Below, one piece after another: positions 18,331 through 27,830 of a DNA stretch of 61,690 nucleotides. The stretch spans positions 1-61,690 of the forward strand of contig CAMBRF010000019.1 of assembly GCA_945870225.1 (NCBI GenBank), given 5' to 3'. The notes beneath the pieces are model-generated. The model had not been told where the DNA came from and ran no database searches. It worked only from the letters and a program-made list of their open reading frames with translations. The stretch comes from PVC group bacterium. Its GTDB lineage: Bacteria; Verrucomicrobiota; Kiritimatiellia; CAIKKV01; CAITUY01. How positions within the stretch are numbered: the first letter of the stretch is position 1; each line of letters starts with the position of its first letter. Position numbers and translations under genes: made by a program.

Positions 18331-19914
18331 TCAGGGTTCTGCCAAAACAGACGGAGGGGCTCGGCGCGGGGGCATCTGGGGGCGTTCCAGCAGGTGACGG
18401 ATGCGGGTCATGAACGGAGTGTAACTCAGCGGTTTGACCGCATAGTCCCCGGCTCCGATTTCCAGTGCACGCACGATGGCTGTTGCGCTGGACACGATCA
18501 CGAAAACCTTTGGACGGAACAGGGGGGATCCCTTTCGCAGGCGCTCCAGGATCCGGAAGCCGGATTGTTCCGGACAATCGGTATCGACAATCCAGAGGTG
18601 GAAGCGCTCTTTTTCAACCGCCATCAGCGCGTCCTTCGAACTGGGAAAAATTTCGATATCATAACCGTTTTGTTCAATGACCTGCTGGACGGTCTGGGCC
18701 AGAATCGGATCGGCAAGAATGGCGCCGATTCGGGTTGTGGTCCGGCTCGAGTGATGGATATCGGAAAATAGCTTCTGGTCGGAATCGAGAAGGAATCCGG
18801 CGTAGGCGTTGTGCAGGAAGAGTCCCACCGTTGCGGAGGCCTCCTCAATCGGGGTGGGCTGAATCAGGATCGTTAAGCCGGCACACAGTGTGAGGGGCAT
18901 GGATCGCCCCGTTGCGGTGGTCGTGTTTTCGCGGTTGAGAAGGGGGAGGATCTTGTTGATGGCGCAGGTGGCGCCATAAAGGTCCTCATCGGCCAGCAAC
19001 ACGACGAATTCCGAATGTCCCCAGCGAGCGACGATGTCCGTTGCCCGCAGGGAAGCGGACAGGATGGTTCCCAGTTGGCGGATGAGGGCGTCGCGCATGC
19101 CGGGGGAGCAGGTCGTCGTCAGGGTGTCAAACCGATGGATGCCAATCATGGCCAGGGCGAGCGGGTGGTTGGCCTCCATTTGCCGTGAGGAGAGGCGCTG
19201 GTAGGCTTCGTAGAATGCCGCCCGGTTAAGCAGGCCACTCACCGGGTCACGCCGGGCCTCCTGTCCGATCTTGGCTCCACGCTTCAGGGTTTGAACCAGA
19301 TACTCAGCCAGTTCGCAGGGGTCAACCGGTCTGTCGAAGTAACGGTTGGCACTCTCGCCGAGAAATTGCAAGGATTCCTGCTCGGCGGGCGGATTTCCGA
19401 TGGCGATGATGGGTTTGGCGGCAGAGGAGGGGTGGGATCGTAACTCGGTGATCAAGTCCCGTCCGTCTTCATCAGGCAGCAACTGGTCCACGATGATGGC
19501 GGAGATGGCCTCTTTCAGCACGATCTGGATCGCCTCGTGAGCGCATTCTGTCAAGATGACATCCCGGCCCCGCGCTTCGAGGGCCTGCCGGAGCGATTCG
19601 CAAAGGTCAGGGTCGGACGAGACAACCAGAATGGTGGTGGGGTCGATATCCTGCCTCACCAGTTCGAGCCGCATCAGCGTAATAAGTTCCCTCAGGCAGG
19701 CTTCCATCTTGGCGGGGGGGGCCGTTTCTGCCCGCCGGGCTGACTCCGCCAGAGTGCCCAGACCATGCAACTCACAGGAGGAACGTACCAGGGCGACCAG
19801 TTCGCGCGCCGCGCCATCGGTCAGGGGATCCGTTGTCAGGTTGTTCAGCGCAATGGAGAGCGCCTCGAGGCGATGCCCTAAATTGACCCGGGGTTTCTGT
19901 TGGTTGTCATTCAT
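18331..19914 (-). CDS. Receiver - degenerate GGDEF - receiver signalling protein
   Basis: 527 residues. The N-terminal ~90 residues resemble an HPt helix bundle (ELVALVRSSCELHGLGTLAE), but the phospho-accepting His is not where the family has it. A receiver follows (TTILVVSSDPDLCESLRQAL, phospho-Asp context AIIVDQLLPDEDG), then a GGDEF-like domain whose signature reads GHSEF instead of GG(D/E)EF, so cyclase activity is doubtful. The last 120 residues form a second receiver with acidic LWIVDTDCPEQSG and the conserved Lys in YAVKPLSY. Likely a scaffold or sensor rather than a c-di-GMP synthase. Output partner unknown. Confidence 0.8.
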   Translation of the reverse strand: MNDNQQKPRVNLGHRLEALSIALNNLTTDPLTDGAARELVALVRSSCELHGLGTLAESARRAETAPPAKMEACLRELITLMRLELVRQDIDPTTILVVSSDPDLCESLRQALEARGRDVILTECAHEAIQIVLKEAISAIIVDQLLPDEDGRDLITELRSHPSSAAKPIIAIGNPPAEQESLQFLGESANRYFDRPVDPCELAEYLVQTLKRGAKIGQEARRDPVSGLLNRAAFYEAYQRLSSRQMEANHPLALAMIGIHRFDTLTTTCSPGMRDALIRQLGTILSASLRATDIVARWGHSEFVVLLADEDLYGATCAINKILPLLNRENTTTATGRSMPLTLCAGLTILIQPTPIEEASATVGLFLHNAYAGFLLDSDQKLFSDIHHSSRTTTRIGAILADPILAQTVQQVIEQNGYDIEIFPSSKDALMAVEKERFHLWIVDTDCPEQSGFRILERLRKGSPLFRPKVFVIVSSATAIVRALEIGAGDYAVKPLSYTPFMTRIRHLLERPQMPPRRAPPSVLAEP

Positions 19915-20038
19915 GAAACCACTCCGTCATGGATATCGGCGGGACGACCTGATGAACAGGCTACCCATAGCTTCGAGAATGTGACATATTGAGCCGCCAA
20001 TACAACTTAAAAAGATTCTTTCCGGGAGGGTGGTATTC

Positions 20039-21127
20039 ATGCAGCGAATCGGGGTTTTGACCGGCGGCGGTGATTGTCCAGGACTGAACTGTGTCATTCG
20101 CGCCATTACCAAGACGGTGATGACGGAGTATGGCGCGACCGTGGTCGGGGTGGAAGATGGTTTCGAGGGGCTGGTGGATGGGCGGATGCGGGAGCTGGGG
20201 AACAGTGATGTCTCGGGCATTATCAGTTTGGGCGGAACCATTCTGGGTACATCCAACAAGGGGGATCCCTGGCATTTTCCGGTCACGGGGGCCGATCAAT
20301 CCGTGACCATCACGGATGCCTCGGCGCAGGCCATGGCGCACTACCGTCAATGGGAACTGGATTGCCTCGTGGCGGTGGGCGGTGATGGCACCATGAATAT
20401 TGCCGGGAAACTGGCTGGACTGGGGGCCAATCTGGTGGGGGTCCCCAAAACCATTGACAATGATCTGGCGGCCACGGATTTGACTTTCGGTCACGAAACC
20501 GCCGTGGCGGTGGCGACGGAAGCCATTGATCGCCTGCACACCACGGCGTCTTCTCATCATCGCGTGATGGTCATCGAGGTCATGGGTCGCTATGCCGGAT
20601 GGATCGCCCTGCGCGCCGGATTGGGGGGCGGGGCGGATATCATTTTGATCCCCGAAATCCCTTTCACTTGGGAAGGCGTTTTCAGGAAGGTGTTGAGTCG
20701 GAGCCGGCATGGGAAGCGTTTTAGCATCGTCTGTGTTGCCGAGGGGGCCAAGCTGCCGGAGGGAGGCGAAGTGGTCAAGGCTTACGATTCCAAGCGGACG
20801 GATGCCAAGCAACTGGGCGGAGTGGGGGCGTTTGTGGCCCAGCGTATCACGGAGGGGACGGGACTGGAGACACGGGTCACGGTGCTCGGCCATCTCCTGC
20901 GCGGAGGGAGCCCGGTGCCGTCCGACCGTGTTCTGGCCACTCGTTTCGGGGTGTTGGCCGGTCATCTGGCCGCGCAGCGTCGCTACGGGTTGATGGCCGC
21001 GCTGCATGGCAGCCGGGTGGAACCGGTGCCGATCAAGGACGCGATCGCCGGTCTCAAGCTTGTTACCCGCGACGATGAACTCGTGCAGGTTGCCAAGTCG
21101 GTGGGGACAAGTTTTGGCGAAGTCTGA
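20039..21127 (+). CDS. 6-phosphofructokinase, group III type
   Basis: 362 residues from the ATG at 20039 with GGGAGGG 8 bases upstream. It phosphorylates fructose 6-phosphate in glycolysis. Motifs include RIGVLTGGGDCPGLN, VAVGGDGTMNIAGKLA, VGVPKTIDNDLAATD, and the substrate loop VMGRYAGWIALRAGL. The second Gly of GGDG (position 104 in E. coli numbering) is typical of ATP users, while Lys in PKTIDND (position 124) is typical of PPi-type enzymes. This mixed pattern marks group III PFKs such as actinobacterial ATP-PFK. ATP is thus the likely donor, but PPi use cannot be excluded. Confidence 0.92.
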   Translation: MQRIGVLTGGGDCPGLNCVIRAITKTVMTEYGATVVGVEDGFEGLVDGRMRELGNSDVSGIISLGGTILGTSNKGDPWHFPVTGADQSVTITDASAQAMAHYRQWELDCLVAVGGDGTMNIAGKLAGLGANLVGVPKTIDNDLAATDLTFGHETAVAVATEAIDRLHTTASSHHRVMVIEVMGRYAGWIALRAGLGGGADIILIPEIPFTWEGVFRKVLSRSRHGKRFSIVCVAEGAKLPEGGEVVKAYDSKRTDAKQLGGVGAFVAQRITEGTGLETRVTVLGHLLRGGSPVPSDRVLATRFGVLAGHLAAQRRYGLMAALHGSRVEPVPIKDAIAGLKLVTRDDELVQVAKSVGTSFGEV

Positions 21128-21158
21128 AGCGGCTTGAGGTTGGAATAGCAGAGGCGAT

Positions 21159-23609
21159 ATGGGCATTCAGACTAATGGGAAGCCGTTGACGGACCGGGTG
21201 CTGCAGCGGGGCTTGCGCGTCAATATTCTGGCGGGGTGCCTGGGGACCATGTGGGGGGTGATCGCCGGGGGGATGCCGCTCACGATGTTCATGAAGTGCA
21301 TCGGCGCGAGCGGCGTCATGATCGGGTTGACGGCGACGGTGGGCCAGGTGGCGATGCTGCTGCAAATTCCAGCCGCCTTGATGGCCGAGCGCTTGCCGGC
21401 ACGCAAGCCTTTCTTCGGTAGCATGAATTTAATTCACCGGTTATTGTGGTTTGTGCCGGCCTTTTTGCCGTTGTGGATGGCGCCGGGGCCCGGATCGCAT
21501 CTGGCGACGGTCGTGGTGTGTACGGTGGCGTTTAGCGGAATGCTGGCGCAACTGGCCAGTTCGGCCTGGTGGAGTTGGATGGCGGACCTTGTGCCGGCCC
21601 AACAACGGGCCAGCTTTTGGGGGCGCCGGCAGACCTATGTGTCGGTTGCCAGCCTGTTTGCCATGCTCATGGCGGGTTTCCTGCTCGACGCCTTTCCCGA
21701 CCCGACCCATCCCGGCGGGTCTTTTCTGGGGTTCATTCTTGTTTTTGGCCTGGCCGCTTTGCTGGGCTCGGCGGATATCATTATTCACCTCTGGGTCCCC
21801 GAACCTAAACCCATGGGATTGGGCCCTTCGGCTCATCTTGGGGCGCGTCTTCTTAAGCCCTTTGCCAATCGGGATTTTCTCTGGCTGACGTTGGCCATGG
21901 GAGTCTGGGCCTTCTCGTGCGGCATGGTAGGCCAGTTCGGGTTTATCTATCTGAACCGGGCCTTCAATGTGAGCTATTCGGCGATGTCCATGCTGGCCAT
22001 CAGCGCGGTGATCGGCGCGTCGATGGCCGGGATCATGTGGAGCTATGTGATGGATCGCGTGGGGGCCCGGAATTTCGGCGCGATCATGATGATCCTGGCC
22101 CCTTTGGTGGGGGTCGCCTGGTTCTTTCTGCGCGACACCGATGTGCTGATACGCCTTCCGTTCCTGCCGGATGTTCCGATCCATCAACCGATGCTCATGT
22201 TGTTGATTGCGAATGTTTTTGCAGGGCTTTTCTATTCAGGGGTCGGTTTGTCACAGATCAGTCTGCTGTCGGCCTTGGCGCCGGTTGAAGGGCGCACACT
22301 GGCCATGGGGATCCATTGGGCGGGTGTCGGCCTGTTGGGAGCCTCAGGCCCCCTTTTCGGGGGGTGGGTCATGGACTGGATGGAATCTTATACGGCCCGG
22401 ACCCAGCAGGCTTGGATCATGCCGACCGGAACCTCGTTTGGTTTTTTTCATGCCCTGATTTTGATTCAGATCGGGCTGACCTGGTTCGTGGCGGTTCGCA
22501 TGATGCTCGCGGTCAAGCAGCGTGACGGTGAAATGGCGTTCCGCACAGCCATTGCCAACCTGCAGTTTGGCAATCCGTTCCGCATGTTGTCCGGCATATT
22601 CAATATTTCCACAATGATGATTTCCACCAGTCGCGACGGGCGGGCCGATGCCGTGCGGCGGGTGGGTGAGGACAAAATGCGGATCGCGGTGAGGGATCTG
22701 ATCCAGCAACTGGACGATCCCTCAACCGAGGTCCGGGAAGCGGCGGCACATGCACTGGGTCGTATTGGCAGTCCCGACGCCGAGCAGGCGCTGGTGGGCA
22801 AGCTCGATGATCCGGCTGCGGATATTGCCCCGCAGATTGCGCGCGCCCTGCGGCATGCCCATAGCCGGGCGGCTGTTGAGGCCCTGATCCGGCGGCTGAA
22901 CGATCCTGATCGCGAGACCGTCAGCGAGACGGCGCGCACACTGGGTGAGATCGGCGACAAGCGCGCCCGGGGCCCTCTGTTGGAGGTTTTGCAGCGGAGT
23001 CGTGATGCCAAGATTGTGTCGGCCTCAAGTGAAGCTCTGGCGCGTCTGGGCGAGATGGCGGCGTTGTACGAGATTTTCCCCCGGATGCAGGCGGCGACAA
23101 ATCCGGTGCTCAAGGGATCACTGGCGATGGCGGCAGCCGATCTCCTCGGGGTTCCTGGCGAGTTCTACCGGATCCTGATTCGCGAGCAGAGACAGCGCGG
23201 GTGCGAGGCGGAGAACCTGCTGGACAAACTGCGCGATGCCATTGTGGAGTCAACGCAGGACCAGATGTCGGCTCAGGGGCAGGCTCTGACCGATAAGAGC
23301 CATGTGCTCTACGAGCATTACACGGCCGGGCGGATGGTCGAGGCGGTGGACCTTCTATTTGATCTGGCGCTGGGATTGGCGGCGTTGCGCTACGGGATCA
23401 AGTTTGGGAGGGATGCCGAGGCTTTTGTTGAAACCATGATCTGGAATGATGTGCGCTTCGGAATGGGGGTCTGGTATCTGCAGTTGCTGCGCGAGCAGCG
23501 TGACCATGCCGGCCAGGCCTGGCGTGACGGTACGGAAGTGCTTTTAGGCGTCTACGTGCTGTCACGGTGGTCGCCAAATCGGGACACGCCGGAAGTGGGC
23601 CGGGCCTAG
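21159..23609 (+). CDS. MFS transporter fused to C-terminal HEAT repeats
   Basis: 816 residues. Residues ~20-460 contain about 12 hydrophobic segments with an MFS-type loop (ADLVPAQQRASFWGRRQTYV). Residues ~505-640 are cytoplasmic HEAT repeats (IQQLDDPSTEVREAAAHALG, KLDDPAADIAPQIARALR, RRLNDPDRETVSETARTLGE), followed by a helical tail. The transporter part is like permeases of unknown substrate; the HEAT solenoid probably mediates protein contact. It starts 31 bases after the phosphofructokinase stop and ends overlapping the convergent membrane-protein gene by 4 bases. A role in sugar or metabolite export is only a guess from context. Confidence 0.85.
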   Translation: MGIQTNGKPLTDRVLQRGLRVNILAGCLGTMWGVIAGGMPLTMFMKCIGASGVMIGLTATVGQVAMLLQIPAALMAERLPARKPFFGSMNLIHRLLWFVPAFLPLWMAPGPGSHLATVVVCTVAFSGMLAQLASSAWWSWMADLVPAQQRASFWGRRQTYVSVASLFAMLMAGFLLDAFPDPTHPGGSFLGFILVFGLAALLGSADIIIHLWVPEPKPMGLGPSAHLGARLLKPFANRDFLWLTLAMGVWAFSCGMVGQFGFIYLNRAFNVSYSAMSMLAISAVIGASMAGIMWSYVMDRVGARNFGAIMMILAPLVGVAWFFLRDTDVLIRLPFLPDVPIHQPMLMLLIANVFAGLFYSGVGLSQISLLSALAPVEGRTLAMGIHWAGVGLLGASGPLFGGWVMDWMESYTARTQQAWIMPTGTSFGFFHALILIQIGLTWFVAVRMMLAVKQRDGEMAFRTAIANLQFGNPFRMLSGIFNISTMMISTSRDGRADAVRRVGEDKMRIAVRDLIQQLDDPSTEVREAAAHALGRIGSPDAEQALVGKLDDPAADIAPQIARALRHAHSRAAVEALIRRLNDPDRETVSETARTLGEIGDKRARGPLLEVLQRSRDAKIVSASSEALARLGEMAALYEIFPRMQAATNPVLKGSLAMAAADLLGVPGEFYRILIREQRQRGCEAENLLDKLRDAIVESTQDQMSAQGQALTDKSHVLYEHYTAGRMVEAVDLLFDLALGLAALRYGIKFGRDAEAFVETMIWNDVRFGMGVWYLQLLREQRDHAGQAWRDGTEVLLGVYVLSRWSPNRDTPEVGRA

Positions 23610-24640
23610 GCTTCGCCGGGTTCCGCAGCGGCTTTTTCCAATTCATCGCTCAGGGGCCCCTTGGCGCCGGAACGGTGAAAAAGAAAGAGGATGCCGCCGG
23701 GCAGTCCCCATATTACCAGAAATAGATAAGGGAGGAAGGCCAGCAGAAACGCCTTGCCCGCCGGGACGCCCAGGATCGCCCACAGATGAATCGACGCGCC
23801 CTCGCGTATGCCCAGCCCCCCCGGCGTCACAGGTATGGCACTGATCAGGCCCACGAGGGGAGCAAAGGAAAGATAGTCCACGAACGGCAGGTCCAGTTCG
23901 AGGGCTTTGCCCACAAACGAGGCTGAGAGGACGAAGAGAAGCTGCAGCAGGATGGAGTGCAGGGTGATCTTCAAGAGCACGCGCGGCTGGGTCCGGCAGA
24001 CGTAAAAGGCGTTGTAGACCTTTTCAATCAAGCCAAAAACCTTTCCGAGGACGGGGTGGATGGTCCAGCGTTTGAGAAAAGGAAGCGCTTCAAACAGGTG
24101 GACACTGAACGCCAGGATGCTGCCGGTCACGATACTGCCACATACCGTCAGGGAGACCAGGGCTGTGGCACGCGTTTCAGGATGTGACATGAAGAAGGTC
24201 CAGCGGCACAGGATCATCACACTGACGATCAGGGCCAGTATGACCAGTCCGACAATCCGGTCGATAAAAATACTGGTTACCGCTTCGGTTTTCTTGTGAT
24301 GGGTCTCGCGGGCCGTGTAGTAAGCCTTGATGAAATCGCCGCCGGTGGGGCCGATCATGAACGAGTTGAAGAACATTCCGATGAAGAAAATGGAGCTCAC
24401 CCGCGAATAGGCCAGTTTCATGCCTTGGGCATCCAGAATCAGCTTCCAGCGCAAAATACACAGGAAGAGGGGCGGGATGCAGAGCAGGAAGGCCGCGAGC
24501 AGCCAGGGCCAGTGTGCGGCGGTAATGCGGAGCGTATCGCCCATCTGGGCGATGCCCATTTTCCTGAGAAGCCAGACCATGACGCCTGCGGCCAGTCCGA
24601 GTCGCAGGAGAAGCCAGAGGATATCGCGTATTTTTTTCAT
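23606..24640 (-). CDS. Flippase-like integral membrane protein (LPG synthase TM family)
   Basis: 344 residues from the ATG at 24640, with about 8 hydrophobic spans. It has family features of the lysylphosphatidylglycerol synthase TM / UPF0104 group: early RVSSIFFIGMFFNSFMIGPTGGDFIKAYY, and later GLISAIPVTPGGLGIREGAS. Such proteins without a catalytic domain are thought to move lipids or lipid-linked precursors. The start overlaps the stop of the upstream reductase gene, so it belongs to the GDP-deoxyhexose operon and might help place a glycan or glycolipid. The substrate is inferred only. Confidence 0.8.
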   Translation of the reverse strand: MKKIRDILWLLLRLGLAAGVMVWLLRKMGIAQMGDTLRITAAHWPWLLAAFLLCIPPLFLCILRWKLILDAQGMKLAYSRVSSIFFIGMFFNSFMIGPTGGDFIKAYYTARETHHKKTEAVTSIFIDRIVGLVILALIVSVMILCRWTFFMSHPETRATALVSLTVCGSIVTGSILAFSVHLFEALPFLKRWTIHPVLGKVFGLIEKVYNAFYVCRTQPRVLLKITLHSILLQLLFVLSASFVGKALELDLPFVDYLSFAPLVGLISAIPVTPGGLGIREGASIHLWAILGVPAGKAFLLAFLPYLFLVIWGLPGGILFLFHRSGAKGPLSDELEKAAAEPGEA

Positions 24641-25551
24641 GAGGCCTTGACGATGTCGGACAGTGTCTGCCGCAAGGGGATGAGCGGAGACCAGTCGGTG
24701 GTTTTCCTGAGCCGGGAGCTGTCGAGTTCGAGACAATGGTCGTCCGGGCGAAAAAGACTTTCTTCGCGTATGATTTCAGGATGGACGCCCGTCAGTTCGC
24801 AGAGAGCCGTCAGGATTTCCCCGATCTTTACCTGATGGCCGGAGGCGATATTGTAAGCTTCGCCCGGGATTCCCTTTTCGATAAGCAGGGCATAGGCCCG
24901 AGCGATATCACGCACATCGGTGAAATCACGGCGGCTTTCGAGGTTTCCCACCCTGATCACTGGCGTCGTGCCCTGCCGGATGGCCATGACCTGACGCGCA
25001 AATGAGGAAACCACATAATCGGGCGCCTGACCGGGCCCGATGTGATTGTAGGGTCGCGCAACCATCACCGGCATGTCGTATTGGCGGGCATACAGCAACG
25101 CGATACCGTCCGCGGCGGCCTTGGTGATGCCGTAAAGTGATTCGGGGTGGAGCGCATCATCCTCCCGAACGGGTGCCGGGCGGGTGTGCGTGCCGTACAC
25201 TTGCGCGGTTGAGACAAAGAGCAGGCGGGTGGCGGGTGAGTCGGACCGCAGGGCCTCCAGAAGATTGACGGTTCCCATCACGTTGACCTCGGTCATCATC
25301 CGTGGACTAGATTTCCCGGAAGGGACAAAGGCGAGGGCCGCGAGATGTACGCAAGCGTCCGGCGCCACATGGCGCACGGCGGTTTTTAAGGCCGAGGCAT
25401 CGCAGATGTCAGTGGACAGGAATTCCTGCACAGGCAGATCGGAAGGCGCGGCCCCCCGATCCATCCCGTAGCTGGTATGGCCGCGCGAGGCCAGTTCAGC
25501 CAGCAGATAGCGGCCCACAAAACCGCAGGCCCCTGTCACAAGAACTCGCAT
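24637..25551 (-). CDS. NAD-dependent epimerase/reductase, probable GDP-4-keto-6-deoxymannose reductase
   Basis: 304 residues from the ATG at 25551, 2 bases after the gmd stop. It is a short-chain extended dehydrogenase: Rossmann motif VTGACGFVGRYLL, catalytic STAQVYG and Tyr-X3-Lys as YGITKAA, substrate region NHIGPGQAPDYVVSSFARQV, and RDFTDVRDIARAY. Its position behind GDP-mannose dehydratase points to an Rmd-type reductase producing GDP-D-rhamnose, or a related enzyme leading to another GDP-6-deoxyhexose. A GDP-fucose synthase is less likely since the length and motifs fit Rmd better. Confidence 0.82.
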   Translation of the reverse strand: MRVLVTGACGFVGRYLLAELASRGHTSYGMDRGAAPSDLPVQEFLSTDICDASALKTAVRHVAPDACVHLAALAFVPSGKSSPRMMTEVNVMGTVNLLEALRSDSPATRLLFVSTAQVYGTHTRPAPVREDDALHPESLYGITKAAADGIALLYARQYDMPVMVARPYNHIGPGQAPDYVVSSFARQVMAIRQGTTPVIRVGNLESRRDFTDVRDIARAYALLIEKGIPGEAYNIASGHQVKIGEILTALCELTGVHPEIIREESLFRPDDHCLELDSSRLRKTTDWSPLIPLRQTLSDIVKAS

Positions 25552-25553
25552 GA

Positions 25554-26525
25554 TCAGCCTTTCGACTTCTTCAGTCGCTCGATGTCGGCATCTACCATCA
25601 TCTTGACCAGTCCGGTGAAGTCGACGGCGGGCTTCCATTTCAGGACGGTTTCGGCCTTGGTTTTGTTGGCGAGAAGGAACTCGACCTCCGCCGGGCGGAT
25701 GAAACGGGGATCGGTTGCAACATACTTCTGCCAGTCCAGCCCGACATGTTCGAACGCGGTGGTCACGAAATCACGCACCGAGTGGGCGATTCCGGTTCCT
25801 ACCACGAAATCGTCCGGGGTGGGCTGCTGAAGCATCAGCCACATGGCGCGGACATAATCCCCGGCAAATCCCCAGTCGCGGTGCGAGTCGAGGTTGCCGA
25901 GCCGCAGGTCCTTGGCGAGCCCGAGTTTGATGCGGGCGACGCCGTCGGTGATTTTGCGGGTGACGAACTCCGTGCCGCGGCGGGGGCTTTCGTGATTGAA
26001 CAGGATGCCTGAGACGGCGAAGAGATTGTAACTCTCGCGGTAGTTCACGGTGATGTAGTGCCCGTAAGCCTTGGCGACACCATAGGGGCTGCGGGGGTAG
26101 AAGGGGGTGGTTTCGCTCTGCGGGGTTTCGAGAACCTTCCCGTACATCTCACTGCTGGAGGCCTGGTAGAAACGCGCTTCAGGGCAGATGTGACGGACCG
26201 CTTCCAGTACCCGCGTCACACCAATTCCTGTGAATTCCCCCGTGAGGACCGGCTGATTCCACGAGGTCGGCACGAATGACATGGCCGCGAGGTTGTAGAC
26301 CTCGGTAGGCTTGATTTCCTTGAGCAGTTCCACCAGCGACAGCTGATCCAGCAGGTCCGCCTGACGGAGATTGATCCGGTCCTTGATATGGTTGATCCGT
26401 TCAAAGGTCTCGGTGCTGGATCGGCGGACCATGCCGTAGACCTCATAACCCTCCTGCAGCAGGAGTTCCGCCAGATAGGATCCATCCTGACCTGTGATGC
26501 CGGTGATTAATGCCTTTTTTTTCAT
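25554..26525 (-). CDS. gmd: GDP-mannose 4,6-dehydratase
   Basis: 323 residues, typical of the family. It converts GDP-mannose to GDP-4-keto-6-deoxymannose. Visible are the NADP motif GITGQDGSYLAELLLQEGY, MVRRSSTETFERI, the active-site stretch YQASSSEMYGKV with YGVAKAYGHYITVNYRESY, and NHESPRRGTEFVTRKITDGV. With the next gene it should make a deoxyhexose for surface polysaccharide or glycolipid. It begins 9 bases after the stop of the upstream TIM-barrel gene, so the four genes 27470-23606 form one transcription unit. Confidence 0.95.
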   Translation of the reverse strand: MKKKALITGITGQDGSYLAELLLQEGYEVYGMVRRSSTETFERINHIKDRINLRQADLLDQLSLVELLKEIKPTEVYNLAAMSFVPTSWNQPVLTGEFTGIGVTRVLEAVRHICPEARFYQASSSEMYGKVLETPQSETTPFYPRSPYGVAKAYGHYITVNYRESYNLFAVSGILFNHESPRRGTEFVTRKITDGVARIKLGLAKDLRLGNLDSHRDWGFAGDYVRAMWLMLQQPTPDDFVVGTGIAHSVRDFVTTAFEHVGLDWQKYVATDPRFIRPAEVEFLLANKTKAETVLKWKPAVDFTGLVKMMVDADIERLKKSKG

Positions 26526-26534
26526 ATTAATCTT

Positions 26535-27470
26535 TTACCCTTGTTTGTGTTCTTCCTGCGTAAGCCAAGCCTCCCGGATGATCTGCAGTCCGGTCACAAT
26601 TTCTTCAGCTGTTGCGGCCGGGCTAGGCTCAAGGACGCGGACTATATCATCTTGGGCGGCATCGCGAAACAGTTTGAAATCGATTTTTCCCAGAGGCGGC
26701 ATGAGGTGGTCGGAGGCAGGGGGGAGAACATCGTGGATATGCATGCCGGCCAGAATGGGACGGAGGCGTTGGACCCAGCGTACATGACTGGTGAGCCCGA
26801 GGTTCTCGCGGATTTGTCCGTGGCCCATGTCGTGCCAGCAGCGGAGCCAGGGTGAATTGAAGTGCTTGACCAGTTTTTCCATTTCCACTTCGGTGGGGAT
26901 GGCCTCCCAGGAGGGAAGAATTTCCAGCGCCAGGATGCGGCGGGTGGACTCCAGTAGCGGCATGAGTTTTTCGATGGCCGCGTAGAGATGGGGAAGCTGG
27001 CTGGCGACGGCCTTTTCGCGCGTGAGCAGGAGCTTCATGCGGATCTTGTCATACGCTTCGCTGTATTGTTGTCCGAGGGCGGTGAGTTCAACCAGTTTGG
27101 GAGAAAGCGGGGACATATCGACATTCCCGGCATGGGTTACCACGACGCGGGCGCCGATCTCGGCGGCAAAACGGAGGGTGTTCTCAAGATGATGGTTGGC
27201 GCTGGCACGGACCCGTGGGTCGGGACTGGCGAGGGTGAACGGTTCAGGATGCGGGACCGGGACGACGGGTGGGAGGGGGCAATAGGCGTGGACGCTGTCC
27301 ACCTTGATGGTGCCCGTTTTGATTCTGGAAAGAACGCCGGGCACCAGGTGGGAGCGGAGATCGTACCCGAGTTCGACGTGATCGAATCCCAGGGCGAGAA
27401 TCTCGTCAAGCATGGCTTCGCCGGTTTCATGGCGACCGGCATTCCAGCGAGTAGTGAGGCTGAAAATCAT
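26535..27470 (-). CDS. TIM-barrel sugar phosphate isomerase/epimerase-like protein
   Basis: 311 residues of the xylose isomerase-like / AP endonuclease 2 superfamily. The barrel begins FSLTTRWNAGRHETGEAMLD with ALGFDHVELGYDL. Probable metal ligands appear as VVVTHAGNVDM, LALEILPSWEAIPTEVE, WHDMGHGQIRE and GMHIHDVLPPASDHLMPPLG. These acidic and histidine residues match the Mn/Zn site of sugar isomerases of the family. Substrate is unknown. It is first in the operon with gmd and the reductase, but that does not prove it acts on deoxyhexoses. Confidence 0.8.
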   Translation of the reverse strand: MIFSLTTRWNAGRHETGEAMLDEILALGFDHVELGYDLRSHLVPGVLSRIKTGTIKVDSVHAYCPLPPVVPVPHPEPFTLASPDPRVRASANHHLENTLRFAAEIGARVVVTHAGNVDMSPLSPKLVELTALGQQYSEAYDKIRMKLLLTREKAVASQLPHLYAAIEKLMPLLESTRRILALEILPSWEAIPTEVEMEKLVKHFNSPWLRCWHDMGHGQIRENLGLTSHVRWVQRLRPILAGMHIHDVLPPASDHLMPPLGKIDFKLFRDAAQDDIVRVLEPSPAATAEEIVTGLQIIREAWLTQEEHKQG

Positions 27471-27473
27471 GAA

Positions 27474-27514
27474 TAAAAAAAGAGGACCCCCTGAAGCGAG
27501 CTCCAGAGGGTCCT
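27474..27514 (-). terminator. Terminator of rpsU
   Basis: On the minus strand AGGACCC and GGGTCCT arms enclose a 17-18-base loop and are followed by CTTTTTTTATT. It lies about 20 bases beyond the rpsU stop and just upstream of the operon starting at 27470. Confidence 0.85.
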
Positions 27515-27533
27515 GCGAAAGATACGATTCCGA

Positions 27534-27716
27534 TCAGGTCCCGAATGCCTGGCGCGCGCGGGCGCGAGCCGCCTTGCGGCGACGCTGTTCACTGGGCTTC
27601 TCGAAGTACCGATGGGCGCGGATCTCTTTCATGATCCCTTCCTTGTCCATGATCTTCTTAAGCCGCCGAAGCGCCTTATCGACTGTTTCGCCGCGTCTGA
27701 TTTTTACCTGTGCCAC
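27534..27716 (-). CDS. rpsU: 30S ribosomal protein S21
   Basis: 60 residues, highly basic, with the family pattern VKIRRGETVDKALRRLKKIM followed by IMKEIRAHRYFEKPSEQRRR and an Arg/Ala-rich tail. It binds the small ribosomal subunit near the 3' end of 16S rRNA and helps initiation. It stands alone with its own strong terminator. Confidence 0.97.
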   Translation of the reverse strand: MAQVKIRRGETVDKALRRLKKIMDKEGIMKEIRAHRYFEKPSEQRRRKAARARARQAFGT

Positions 27717-27830
27717 GATCTAGAATCACCTTCCCTTCCTGATCCGGGCGTTGGTTGAATCTGCCCTTGAATCAGAGGCTGTGTAAGGTACGGAACCGGA
27801 CCAAGGAAGTCAAGTATGCGAAAAAGTCGG

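Noticed and set aside
19961..21166. 401-residue minus-strand ORF opposite phosphofructokinase
   Set aside because: His/Gln/Arg-rich shadow of a well supported gene.
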